A stretch of DNA of 64,000 nucleotides from Acidobacteriota bacterium (GTDB taxonomy: Bacteria > Acidobacteriota > Aminicenantia > Aminicenantales > Saccharicenantaceae): the NCBI GenBank assembly GCA_039683095.1, contig JBDKSB010000005.1:1-64000 (forward strand), written 5' to 3'. This document shows positions 18,078-26,093 of this stretch, piece after piece. A program made the translations under genes and the position numbers. Below the pieces are notes generated by a model. That model was not told the origin of the DNA. It did not search any database and saw only the letters and a list, made by a program, of their open reading frames with translations. Position 1 is the stretch's first letter, and every line of letters starts with the position of its first letter.

Positions 18078-18106
18078 ATCTTAGCAATAATGACGATGCC
18101 TGTCTA
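18078..18106 (-). promoter_or_regulatory. Extended -10 promoter of the metallopeptidase-barrel gene
   Basis: On the minus strand TAGACA (18106-18101), 17-base spacer, TAAGAT (18083-18078) preceded by TGC. It predicts a leader of about 115 bases holding the two hairpins. Confidence 0.45.
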
Positions 18107-18178
18107 TATGGTCCAAACGCGCCCGCCCCGGCCCGCGTTGCGGGACCGGCCGAACCGTCGGGCGGATATTCGAGGCAG

Positions 18179-18208
18179 TTGACCGGGCCGCGGGAATTCC
18201 TGTAAGAT
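18179..18208 (+). promoter_or_regulatory. Promoter of the permease - peptidase operon
   Basis: TTGACC (18179-18184), 18-base spacer, TAAGAT (18203-18208). Transcription would start near 18215, only about six bases before the permease ATG, so the message is leaderless or nearly so; no Shine-Dalgarno sequence is visible. Confidence 0.5.
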
Positions 18209-18220
18209 GCGGGACTGAGC

Positions 18221-19528
18221 ATGACGATACAGATCCTGGCGATACTGGCGATCATGATCGCGGCCTACGCCGCGGCCAAGGCGGCCAAGCTGTCCGTCGA
18301 GATCGGCATGTTCGCCGCCGCCCTGGCCGGCGGGCTGGCCGGGGCCTTCCTGAAAACGCCGCCGATCGGCCAGCTGGGCCGCCACCTCGTCGAGGGATCG
18401 ATCACCTACCTCGACGTCATGCTCGTCTTCTTCACGGCGACTTTCTTCATGGCCGTCGTCAACGAATCTGGCGGCGTCGTCTACGCCGTCCGGGCCACCC
18501 TGCGCGCCTTCGGCCGGCAGAGGGTCCTGGCCCTCCTGGCCCTGATGATCATCGTCCTCATCCCCGGGGCCCTGACCGGAGCGGGCAGCGTCTCGCTCCT
18601 CGTCGTCGGGGCGCCCGTGGCCATGGCCCTCGGCCGCCTGGGCATCCCGCCCAAGCGCGTGGCCGCCATCCTGTTCATCTGGGCCGGGCTGAGCGCGGCG
18701 GCCCCGCCGGTCAACATCTGGGCCATGATCCTCTGCGCCGGCACGGCCATTCCCTACGTCGGGTTCGAATTCACCCTGGGCATCCCGGTCCTCATCCTGG
18801 GCGCCTTCACCGCGCTCGTCCTGGGCCTGAAAAAGGACCCGGCCGCCGCGGCCGGCCCGGCCGAGCTGCCCGAGGCGCCCGCGGGCATGACCTGGTGGCG
18901 CGTGCTCGTCCCCTTCCTCGTCTTTTTCGGCCTGGTCGCGGCCTACCGGATCTGGCCCTTCGGGACGCCCATCTTCGGCCTGGCCCTCGAGTTCGTCCTG
19001 TCGGCCATGGCCGCCATCCTGGTCAGCCCGAGGCGGCTCGACGTCCTGGGGCTGGCCCGCGACACCGCCAAGAGGCTCCTGCCGCTCCTGGCGACCACCG
19101 CCGTCGTCGGCATTCTCCAGCAGATCATGACCGCGACCGGGGTCCGCGGCCTGGTGTCGTTCGCCGTGATCTCGACCCCGCTCGTGCTCCTGTTCTTCCT
19201 CCTGCCGATCATCATCCCCTACTCCGAGGGCGTCCTGACCTACGGCGCGGCGGCCATCATCGGCATACCGCTCATCTGGTTCCTGGATTCGATCGGCTAC
19301 CATGCCACGGTCGTCATCGCCGGGCTCAGCCTGCTCTGGCCGCTCGGCGACGGCCTGCCGCCGACCGCCCTGATCGGCCGGCTCAGCACGATGGTTTCCG
19401 GCTACAAAGGCTCTTACCGGGACTTCCTGAAGGCCGCCTGGCTGCCCTGGGCGGTCATCACGGCCGCGGCCATGGCCATGATCATCTTCAGCTCGAAGCT
19501 GGCTTTCCTGGTCAAGTGGAGCATGTAG
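18221..19528 (+). CDS. TRAP-type (DctM-like) large permease, ion-transporter superfamily
   Basis: The protein has 435 residues, 11-12 hydrophobic helices and two inverted halves. The motif region LIPGALTGAGSVSLLVVG ... AGLSAAAPPVNIWAMIL resembles the re-entrant substrate/sodium loops of DctM-type permeases (G-x-P-P pattern). No DctP binding protein or DctQ subunit is adjacent, which is unusual for a TRAP system. It heads an operon with a tiny membrane protein, an M14-like zinc hydrolase and two C69 dipeptidases, so an organic acid, amino acid or peptide-derived substrate is likely. Family call is moderate. Confidence 0.65.
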   Translation: MTIQILAILAIMIAAYAAAKAAKLSVEIGMFAAALAGGLAGAFLKTPPIGQLGRHLVEGSITYLDVMLVFFTATFFMAVVNESGGVVYAVRATLRAFGRQRVLALLALMIIVLIPGALTGAGSVSLLVVGAPVAMALGRLGIPPKRVAAILFIWAGLSAAAPPVNIWAMILCAGTAIPYVGFEFTLGIPVLILGAFTALVLGLKKDPAAAAGPAELPEAPAGMTWWRVLVPFLVFFGLVAAYRIWPFGTPIFGLALEFVLSAMAAILVSPRRLDVLGLARDTAKRLLPLLATTAVVGILQQIMTATGVRGLVSFAVISTPLVLLFFLLPIIIPYSEGVLTYGAAAIIGIPLIWFLDSIGYHATVVIAGLSLLWPLGDGLPPTALIGRLSTMVSGYKGSYRDFLKAAWLPWAVITAAAMAMIIFSSKLAFLVKWSM

Positions 19529-19544
19529 GAGCGAGGCAACGCCG

Positions 19545-19697
19545 ATGATCATCATGATCGCCTACTATCTCCTGACGGCCTTCCTCCTGGCCATGGTCGT
19601 CTGGAACTTCGTCAGGGAGAAGGAACGCCGCCAGGACCTGGTCTTGTACGTGCTCGTGATGATCCCCCTGATCCTGCGGCTGCTCCGGTGGAAATGA
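19545..19697 (+). CDS. 50-residue two-helix membrane protein
   Basis: The start is ATG at 19545 with GAGG nine bases ahead; the stop TGA overlaps the ATG of the next gene (ATGA at 19694-19697), a classic coupled junction. The sequence has a first helix (MIIMIAYYLLTAFLLAMVVW), a charged turn REKERRQD and a second helix (VLYVLVMIPLILRLL). It is too short for the usual DctQ subunit (about 160 residues), but its place right after a DctM-like permease suggests an accessory subunit. Not recognised as a known family. Confidence 0.65.
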   Translation: MIIMIAYYLLTAFLLAMVVWNFVREKERRQDLVLYVLVMIPLILRLLRWK

Positions 19698-20872
19698 GCG
19701 AGGACGGCATGACGAAGGACGCAAGGATCAAATCGGCCCTGGCCGCCGCCGCGGCCGCCCTCGTCGTCTGGGGCGGCCTGCCCCTCGTCCGTCACCGGCA
19801 TTTCGACGTGCCCGTCGTCAAGGGCCCCGGCGTCACCGCGGTCCGCCGGCTGAGCGAGTTCTCCCCCGGCCTCAAGGGAACGGCGGCCGACACGAACGTC
19901 TATGTTCTCGAAGGCCGGGCCCCCGGCGGCAAGGCCCTGCTCATCGGCGATACGCATTCGAACGAACCCGAGGGCATGCTGACGGCCGTCATCTTCGTCG
20001 AGAACGCCGTGGTCGAAAAGGGCACCCTTTACGTCATCCCCTTCTTCAACAACAGCGGCAGCCGCAACACCCGGGCCGGCGACGGCTACCCCCTGTACTT
20101 CGACGTCGCCACGGACTGGGGCGCCCAGCGCTTCCGCTTCGGCAACCGCGACGCCTCGCCGCTCGACCAGTGGCCCGACCCGGACGTCTACATCCATTAT
20201 CCGGAGCGCCAGCTCCTGTCCTACATCGACGTCCGCAACACCAACCGGACCTGGCCCGGCCGGGCCCGCGGCCCGCTGATGGAGCGGGTGACCTTCGGGG
20301 CCATGGAGATGATGCGGCGCGAGAAGATCGACGTGGCCGTCGACATCCACGGGGCCGAGACCATGTTCCCCGTGACCAACTGCATCGTCGCCCCGGAGAG
20401 ATCGGTCAAGATCGCCACCCTGGCCTCCCTGACCGTCAAGGCCGCGGAGGGCTTCGACAACCACGTCGAGCCTTCGCCCGCCGGCTTCCGCGGCCTGTCC
20501 CACCGGGAGATCGGCGACTACAGTTCGACCCTGCCGTTTCTCCTGGAGGCGCCCATCCCCTTCCTCGACCAGCCGACCGGGCCGAAGACGGTCAAGCTCC
20601 TCCTCGACGGCAGGGACCCGTTCCTGCTGCGCCTGTCGAAGCAGAAGAGGCTGTTCGTCCCCTACGACGAGAGCGGCTGGCCGCTGGAGAAGAGGGTCGG
20701 GCAGAACCTGTCCGTGACCCTCGAGATATTCCGCCAGTTCTCGAAGAAATCCGCCGACCGGCCGATCGCGGTCCGCGGCGTCCCCCGCTACGCCGACGTG
20801 GTCAAGGCCGGGGTCGGGCATTTCCTGGCCGACCCCGCCAAGGCCCCGGCCGGCGGGGTGGTCCTGAATTGA
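19694..20872 (+). CDS. M14/M99-like zinc hydrolase (succinylglutamate desuccinylase/aspartoacylase superfamily), membrane-anchored
   Basis: The protein has 392 residues. The start at 19694 overlaps the upstream stop; another ATG at 19709 is possible. One N-terminal helix (SALAAAAAALVVWGGLPLV) probably anchors or exports it. GDTHSNEPEG supplies the H-x-x-E zinc ligands, and DIHGAE the third-ligand region; FNNSGSRNTRAGDG is the arginine/asparagine-rich substrate loop of carboxypeptidase-like folds. It would cleave an acyl-amino-acid or C-terminal peptide bond outside the cytoplasm, feeding the neighbouring permease. Exact substrate unknown. Confidence 0.7.
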   Translation: MSEDGMTKDARIKSALAAAAAALVVWGGLPLVRHRHFDVPVVKGPGVTAVRRLSEFSPGLKGTAADTNVYVLEGRAPGGKALLIGDTHSNEPEGMLTAVIFVENAVVEKGTLYVIPFFNNSGSRNTRAGDGYPLYFDVATDWGAQRFRFGNRDASPLDQWPDPDVYIHYPERQLLSYIDVRNTNRTWPGRARGPLMERVTFGAMEMMRREKIDVAVDIHGAETMFPVTNCIVAPERSVKIATLASLTVKAAEGFDNHVEPSPAGFRGLSHREIGDYSSTLPFLLEAPIPFLDQPTGPKTVKLLLDGRDPFLLRLSKQKRLFVPYDESGWPLEKRVGQNLSVTLEIFRQFSKKSADRPIAVRGVPRYADVVKAGVGHFLADPAKAPAGGVVLN

Positions 20873-20910
20873 TCGGGCCGGCCCCGCGGGCCGCCCTGGA
20901 GGTATCCGTC

Positions 20911-22638
20911 ATGTTCAGCAAGCGAACGCTCCCCGCCCTGCTCGCCGTGGCCGCGGTTCTCCTCGCCGCGGGCGGCCTGTCCCTCGAACGCTCCCGCGCC
21001 CAGGCCGTTCCGAACGCCGTCGACCCCGCCTCCGAGGCCTGCACCGTCATCATGGTCGGCAAGGACGCCTCGACGGACGGCTCGGTCATGAGCACCCACG
21101 CCGCCGACTGCGGCGTCTGCGACTTCACCTGGCGCCATGTCCCGGCGGCCGACCACAAGCCGGGCGAGATGAGGCGGCTCTACAACATCGACCAGATCCG
21201 GACCTGGCCGCCGTCCGAGGGGGGCAAGTGGGCCGCGGTCCTCAAGGACCCGACCGCCGTCGAGATCCCCCAGCCCGCCCGCACCTACGCCTACCATCAC
21301 TCGATCTTCGGCTACATGAACGACCAGCAGCTGGCCATCGGCGAGTCGACCATCGGCAACGTCCGCAAGATCGGCAACCCGACGCCGACGCCGGCCACCA
21401 ACATCTCCATGCTGACCCTCCTGGCCATGGAGCGCTGCCGGACGGCCCGCGAGGCCATCCAGCTCATGGGCTCGCTGGCCGAGAAGCACGGCTACGGCTA
21501 CCATGACGGCGGCGAGATGCTGGCCGTCTCGGATCCGAAGGAGATCTGGGTCTTCGAGATCATGCCCGTCGGCCCGCTCTGGACGCCCGAGAGCGGCAAG
21601 CCCGGCGCCGTCTGGGCCGCCCAGCGCGTCCCCGACGATCACGTCGCGGTCTGCACCAACGAGTCGATCATCGGAGAGCTCGACCTCAAGGACCGCGACT
21701 ACTTCATGGCTTCGGCCCAGGTCGAGTCCTACGCCGTCGAGGCCGGCCTCTACGATCCCAAGTCGGGCAAGCCCTTCAGCTGGAAGAAGGCCTATTCGCC
21801 GACCGAGGGCAGCGCCGCCAGCACCGGCGGCCGCCGCTCGCGGACCTGGCGCTTCTACGATCTGGTCGCCCCGTCGCGGTATTTCAAGCCCGAGACGCCC
21901 AACATGGACTTCCCCTTTTCGGTCAAGCCGGACAGGAAGCTCTCGGCCCAGGACGTTATGGCCCTGACCCGGGACAAGTCCGAGGGCTCGGTCTTCGACC
22001 CCGTCCTCGGCCTGCGCGGCGGCCCGTTCAAGAACCCGAATTACTACAAGGGCACGCGGCTCATCAGCGTTTCCAACGTCGAATACACGACCCTGACCCA
22101 ATGCCGGTCCTGGCTGCCGGCCCCGATCGGCGGGCTGGTTTGGGTGGCCCTGGGCGCCCAGGACACGTCCTGCTACATCCCCCTCTACGCCGGGGCCGCC
22201 GCCGTCCCGGCCTCGTTCACGTTCGGCGACCATTTCGTGCTCGACCGCCGCTCGGCCCGCTGGGCCTTCGACTACGTCGATTTCCATGCCCAGGTGGCCT
22301 ACAACGCGGCCATCCAGGACGTCAGGGTTGCCCGCAAGACCTGGGAGGACGGGGCCTTCGCCAAGGTCGCCGAAACCGACACCCGGGCCGCCGAGATCTA
22401 CAAGCGCAGCCCCAAAGAAGCCCTGAAATACGTCACCGGCTTCACCCTCAACAACGCCCAGAGCGTCGTCGACGCCTGGTGGAAGCTCGGCGACGACCTG
22501 TGGGTCAAGTACAATCACCTGGCCCTCTACGACGCGGAGAAGCGGCGCAGCGGCCGCATCCCGACGGCCAGCCCGGAATGGTGGAACAAGGCCGTCCGGG
22601 CCTTCGACGTCCTGAGCGAGCCCGAGGTCCAGAGATAG
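20911..22638 (+). CDS. C69-family dipeptidase (secreted), copy 1
   Basis: The protein has 575 residues. The start is ATG at 20911 with GGAGG. A signal peptide is followed by EACTVIMVGKDASTDGSV, where Cys44 is the expected N-terminal nucleophile of the Ntn-hydrolase fold and DGS is the family signature. YGFHD-like HGYGYHDGGEMLAVSD, IWVFEIM and NNAQSVVDAWWKLGDDL are conserved with the next gene. C69 enzymes (PepD family) cut dipeptides of broad sequence. It is probably matured by removal of the leader up to the Cys. In operon with a close paralogue 28 bp downstream. Confidence 0.9.
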   Translation: MFSKRTLPALLAVAAVLLAAGGLSLERSRAQAVPNAVDPASEACTVIMVGKDASTDGSVMSTHAADCGVCDFTWRHVPAADHKPGEMRRLYNIDQIRTWPPSEGGKWAAVLKDPTAVEIPQPARTYAYHHSIFGYMNDQQLAIGESTIGNVRKIGNPTPTPATNISMLTLLAMERCRTAREAIQLMGSLAEKHGYGYHDGGEMLAVSDPKEIWVFEIMPVGPLWTPESGKPGAVWAAQRVPDDHVAVCTNESIIGELDLKDRDYFMASAQVESYAVEAGLYDPKSGKPFSWKKAYSPTEGSAASTGGRRSRTWRFYDLVAPSRYFKPETPNMDFPFSVKPDRKLSAQDVMALTRDKSEGSVFDPVLGLRGGPFKNPNYYKGTRLISVSNVEYTTLTQCRSWLPAPIGGLVWVALGAQDTSCYIPLYAGAAAVPASFTFGDHFVLDRRSARWAFDYVDFHAQVAYNAAIQDVRVARKTWEDGAFAKVAETDTRAAEIYKRSPKEALKYVTGFTLNNAQSVVDAWWKLGDDLWVKYNHLALYDAEKRRSGRIPTASPEWWNKAVRAFDVLSEPEVQR

Positions 22639-22666
22639 CCCTCTGGCGGGCAGAAAGGAGCGCACC

Positions 22667-24397
22667 ATGAAGACGAAACATCTGGCGGCCGTAAGCCTGG
22701 CCCTGGTCCTGGCCTTCGCCCTGACCGGCCGTACGGCGCCGGCCCGGGAGCGGGAGGCGGCCGACACGGGCATCGCGGCCGGCGCCGGCGAGGGTTGCAC
22801 GGTCATCATCGTCGGCAAGGAGGCCTCGACCGACGGCTCGGTCATCACCACCCACACCTGCGATTGCGGCATCTGCGACTGGACCTTCCGCCGCGTCCCC
22901 TCTGCCGACCACAAGCCCGGCTCGACCCGGAAGCTCTACCACGTCTCCCAGTACCGGACCTGGCCGCCGGCCGAGGGCCTCAAGTGGGACCTCATCAAGA
23001 AGGACTACGCCGGGATCGACATCCCCGAGGCGCCCCACACCTACGGCTACATCCATGGCAGCTTCGGCTACATGAACGACAAGCAGGTGGCCATCGGCGA
23101 ATCGACGATCGGCTGCCAGGCCAAAATGGTCAACCCGACCCCGGCCGCTAAGCTCGACCTGACCATGCTGACGCTCCTGGGCATGGAGCGCGGCGGCACG
23201 GCCCGCGAGGCCGTCCAGGTCATGGGCCAGCTCGCCGAGAAGTACGGCTACGGCTTCCATGACGACGGCGAGATGCTGGCCGTGGCCGACCCGAAAGAGG
23301 TCTGGATCTTCGAGATCATGCCCGTCGGCCCGCTGTGGACCCCCGAGAGCGGCAAGCCCGGCGCCGTCTGGTGCGCCCAGCGCGTGCCCGACGACGAGGT
23401 CAGCGTCTGCCCGAACGAGTCCCGCATCGGCGAGATCGACCTGGCGAACAAGGATTTCTTCATGGCCTCGCCGAACGTCGTCTCGTACGCAGTCGAGAAC
23501 CGCTACTACGATCCCAAGAGCGGCAAGCCCTTCAGCTGGAAGCGGGCTTACTCCCCCGTCGAGGGCAGCGCGGTCAGCACCAACGGCGGCATCCAGCGCC
23601 TGTGGCGCTTCTTCGACCTGGTCGCGCCGTCCAAGAAGATCAAGCCCGACACGCCGAACATGGACCTGCCGTTCTCGGTCAAGCCGGACAGGAAGCTGTC
23701 GGTCCAGGACGTCATGGACATGACCCGCGACCGGAGCTACGGCACGCCGTGGGACCCGCTCAAGGGCATCCGGGGCGGACCGTTCAGGAACCCCAATTAC
23801 TACAACCGCCGGGCGCCGCGGGTCATCGACGACGGCCGGGCCGAGTACACGACCGTCACCCAGAGCCGGGCCGGCCTGCCGGACCCGATCGGCGGCCTGG
23901 TCTGGATCTCATTCGGCTCCCAGGACACGGCCTGCTACATGCCCTTCTACGCCGGGGTGACGGAGATCCCCAGGTCGTTCAGCGTGGGCGATCACTGGAC
24001 CTTCAGCCGGGATTCGGCCCGCTGGGCCTTCGACTACACCGACTTCCATGTCCAGGTGGCCTATTCCGAGGCCGTCAAGGACGTCCAGGCGGCCCAGGCC
24101 AAGTACGAGCGCGATCTCGTCGCCCGGATAGGCGAGATCGACCAGCAGGCCCTGGCCCTGTACAAGAAGAAGCCGGCCGACGCGGTCAGGTTCCTGACCG
24201 GCTTCTCGCTCAACAACGCCCAGACGGTCGTCAACGCCTGGTGGAAGCTCGGCGACGACCTTCTCGTCAAGTACAACCGGCTCTACCTCTACGACACCGA
24301 GAAGCGGAACTATGATCGGAGCAAGCCGGCCCTGCCCGAGTGGTGGAAGAAGGCCGTCCGGGCCATGGATATCCTGATGGAGCCGGACAAGAAGTAA
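22667..24397 (+). CDS. C69-family dipeptidase (secreted), copy 2
   Basis: The protein has 576 residues, colinear with the preceding gene along its whole length, and again has its nucleophile at Cys44 (EGCTVIIVGKEASTDGSV). The region THTCDCGICDW carries extra cysteines shared in part with copy 1. A signal peptide (LAAVSLALVLAFALTG) and AAAGGAG before the ATG support the start. Tandem duplication followed by divergence suggests two dipeptide specificities. Confidence 0.9.
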   Translation: MKTKHLAAVSLALVLAFALTGRTAPAREREAADTGIAAGAGEGCTVIIVGKEASTDGSVITTHTCDCGICDWTFRRVPSADHKPGSTRKLYHVSQYRTWPPAEGLKWDLIKKDYAGIDIPEAPHTYGYIHGSFGYMNDKQVAIGESTIGCQAKMVNPTPAAKLDLTMLTLLGMERGGTAREAVQVMGQLAEKYGYGFHDDGEMLAVADPKEVWIFEIMPVGPLWTPESGKPGAVWCAQRVPDDEVSVCPNESRIGEIDLANKDFFMASPNVVSYAVENRYYDPKSGKPFSWKRAYSPVEGSAVSTNGGIQRLWRFFDLVAPSKKIKPDTPNMDLPFSVKPDRKLSVQDVMDMTRDRSYGTPWDPLKGIRGGPFRNPNYYNRRAPRVIDDGRAEYTTVTQSRAGLPDPIGGLVWISFGSQDTACYMPFYAGVTEIPRSFSVGDHWTFSRDSARWAFDYTDFHVQVAYSEAVKDVQAAQAKYERDLVARIGEIDQQALALYKKKPADAVRFLTGFSLNNAQTVVNAWWKLGDDLLVKYNRLYLYDTEKRNYDRSKPALPEWWKKAVRAMDILMEPDKK

Positions 24398-24421
24398 GCC
24401 GGAAAAAAAAGGAGACCTGTC

Positions 24422-25075
24422 ATGAACAAGAGATTTTTATTCGGCCTGGTCGCCGCGGCGATCCTGGCCGTTTCGATCCCCGCCGCCGGTCAGACCGCCG
24501 TGCCCAAGGTCGGGTTGCCCGTCCTGACCACCTCGGCCGGCCAAAGCACGGCCGTGACCACCCTCAACATCGTCCTGGACGAGGCCGGCGTGCCCTACGA
24601 CTACTGCGACGTCCCCACGGCCGAGATGGTGGCCGACGGCGTCGGCCTGGGCGGCCGCGAGTCGGGCCCCGGCTTCCACATCGAGAGCACGATCGACCAG
24701 GCCAGGATCCCGGCCCGCACGCCCTACAAGGCCGTCATCTTCGCCATCGGGGCCAGCCTCAAGGGCATGGGCGCCTCCGGCCTGACCCTGGACAGCGAAG
24801 AAGCGCGGCTGAAGAAGGTCATCGAGTCCTGCAAGCAGAAAAAGATATTCGTCCTGGCCGTGCACATCAGCGGCGAGTCCGGCCGCGGCCCGGCCGGCAG
24901 CGACAACGAGCGGATGATCGACGCCGTCGCTCCCTTCGCCGACTACATCGTCGTGACCAAGGACAGCAATAAGGACGGGCGCTTCACCAAGATCGCCCAG
25001 GCCAAGAAGATCCCGATCAGCGAGATCGACTACGCCCTGGGGCTCGTGGACATCGTCAAAAATATGTTCCAATAA
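24422..25075 (+). CDS. Small periplasmic protein, DUF6305-like
   Basis: The protein has 217 residues and a signal peptide (FLFGLVAAAILAVSIPAAG). The mature part begins VGLPVLTTSAGQS, resembling the DUF6305 family, an alpha/beta domain of unknown role; later FAIGASLKGMGASG and FVLAVHISGESGRGPAGSDN look like loop motifs of a flavodoxin- or PfpI-like fold. It follows the C69 pair by 24 bp with AAAAAGGAG before the ATG and closes the operon. Possibly a binding or processing partner of the dipeptidases; no catalytic residues are identified. Confidence 0.55.
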   Translation: MNKRFLFGLVAAAILAVSIPAAGQTAVPKVGLPVLTTSAGQSTAVTTLNIVLDEAGVPYDYCDVPTAEMVADGVGLGGRESGPGFHIESTIDQARIPARTPYKAVIFAIGASLKGMGASGLTLDSEEARLKKVIESCKQKKIFVLAVHISGESGRGPAGSDNERMIDAVAPFADYIVVTKDSNKDGRFTKIAQAKKIPISEIDYALGLVDIVKNMFQ

Positions 25076-25082
25076 GGCCGCC

Positions 25083-25120
25083 TGACCGGGGGGAGGCTCT
25101 CCTTCCCCGGCCCGGCCGGG
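25083..25120. terminator. Possible GC-rich hairpin between convergent genes
   Basis: CCGGGGGGAGG-CTCT-CCTTCCCCGG forms a stem with one G-T pair, followed by a second short CCCCGGCC/GGCCGGGG dyad. No T-tract is present on either strand, so function as a terminator is uncertain. Confidence 0.3.
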
Positions 25121-25124
25121 GTTC

Positions 25125-26093
25125 TCAGCGGACCATGCCCAGTGCGGCGGCGGCCGAGCCTCCGAGCCCGATAAGCAGGCGCGATCCCGACGGCGCGAAA
25201 GCGATGTATTTGCCTTTGCCGTCACGGTAGACGGCCGCGGGGCCGGCCGCCTCGAAGCGGTCCGTCGAATCGAGGGAGGCCTTCAGTTCGGTCCAGGCCG
25301 CCGCGCAGGCTTCTTTCGCGGCATATTCCAGGGCGATCAGGGATGATCCGTTCTCGTAGTCTCCCTTGACGCCTTCCTTGAAGGCCAGGCCGCGCGCCGT
25401 ATACAGGGAATAGACGTTGTTGAGGCCCAGGAGCCCCCTTATGTACTTGACGCTTCCGGGCTTGAGGCCAGCGGGCGGCAGGGCCGCGACGATCGCGGGA
25501 GGATCGGCCTTGTCCGCGATCCCGGCGTCGACGGCCCCGGCCAGGGCCTGAAGGCCGGCCAGCGTCCCGGGCGCTTCGTCGAAACCGGTCAGGGTCACCA
25601 GCGAGCGGCCCTTCCAGAAGTTCAGGTAGTAATCCTCTAGGTCGCCGCCCGCGCCGAGGGGGACGCTCTTCCCCTTGCCCGACCGCTTGAACGTGTAGAT
25701 GCCGAAGGCCGCGGCCGGGTCCGACATTTCGAAGATCTCGAGGGAGACGGACTTGCCCGCGGCGTCCCTGTAATCCTGGACGACGACCCGGCGGAAGCCG
25801 TATTCCTGATAGATCTCGGCGCCTCCGTCGATGTAGGTGTAAAGGTCCTCGCCGGCGAATTCCTGGGGGTCGCCGTCCCGGTTCCAGCCCGGGACCGCCC
25901 CGCTCGCCGGGAGGAGCGCCCGAAGGGTTTCCTGACCGCCCGAGCCGGTCAGGGCGCCGCCGGCAACGAGCGCTCTCCGTCCGGTCTCAGCCCCTGACAG
26001 GGCCGCGGCGGCGCCAAGCAGAAGGACCAGGGCCGCCGGGCCGAGACGTCGCTTTGACGAACGGGCTCTTTCCGGCCTCGCGCCCTCAGGCAT
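25125..26093 (-). CDS. Secreted DUF6599-like protein
   Basis: The protein has 322 residues. ATG at 26093 overlaps the stop of the upstream DUF362 gene (TGATG). A signal peptide (LGPAALVLLLGAAAALSG) is followed by LYTYIDGGAEIYQEYGF, the characteristic motif of DUF6599, then FEMSDPAAAFGIYTF and a C-terminal GKYIAFAPSGSRLLIGLGG. The family is recurrent in Acidobacteriota and lacks a known biochemical function. Translational coupling with the DUF362 protein suggests a shared task. Confidence 0.7.
   Translation of the reverse strand: MPEGARPERARSSKRRLGPAALVLLLGAAAALSGAETGRRALVAGGALTGSGGQETLRALLPASGAVPGWNRDGDPQEFAGEDLYTYIDGGAEIYQEYGFRRVVVQDYRDAAGKSVSLEIFEMSDPAAAFGIYTFKRSGKGKSVPLGAGGDLEDYYLNFWKGRSLVTLTGFDEAPGTLAGLQALAGAVDAGIADKADPPAIVAALPPAGLKPGSVKYIRGLLGLNNVYSLYTARGLAFKEGVKGDYENGSSLIALEYAAKEACAAAWTELKASLDSTDRFEAAGPAAVYRDGKGKYIAFAPSGSRLLIGLGGSAAAALGMVR

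Noticed and set aside
15926-18205. A 759-codon plus-strand frame across the metallopeptidase gene
   Set aside because: Shadow frame; the minus strand has HExxH, PD40 blades and a good start and promoter.
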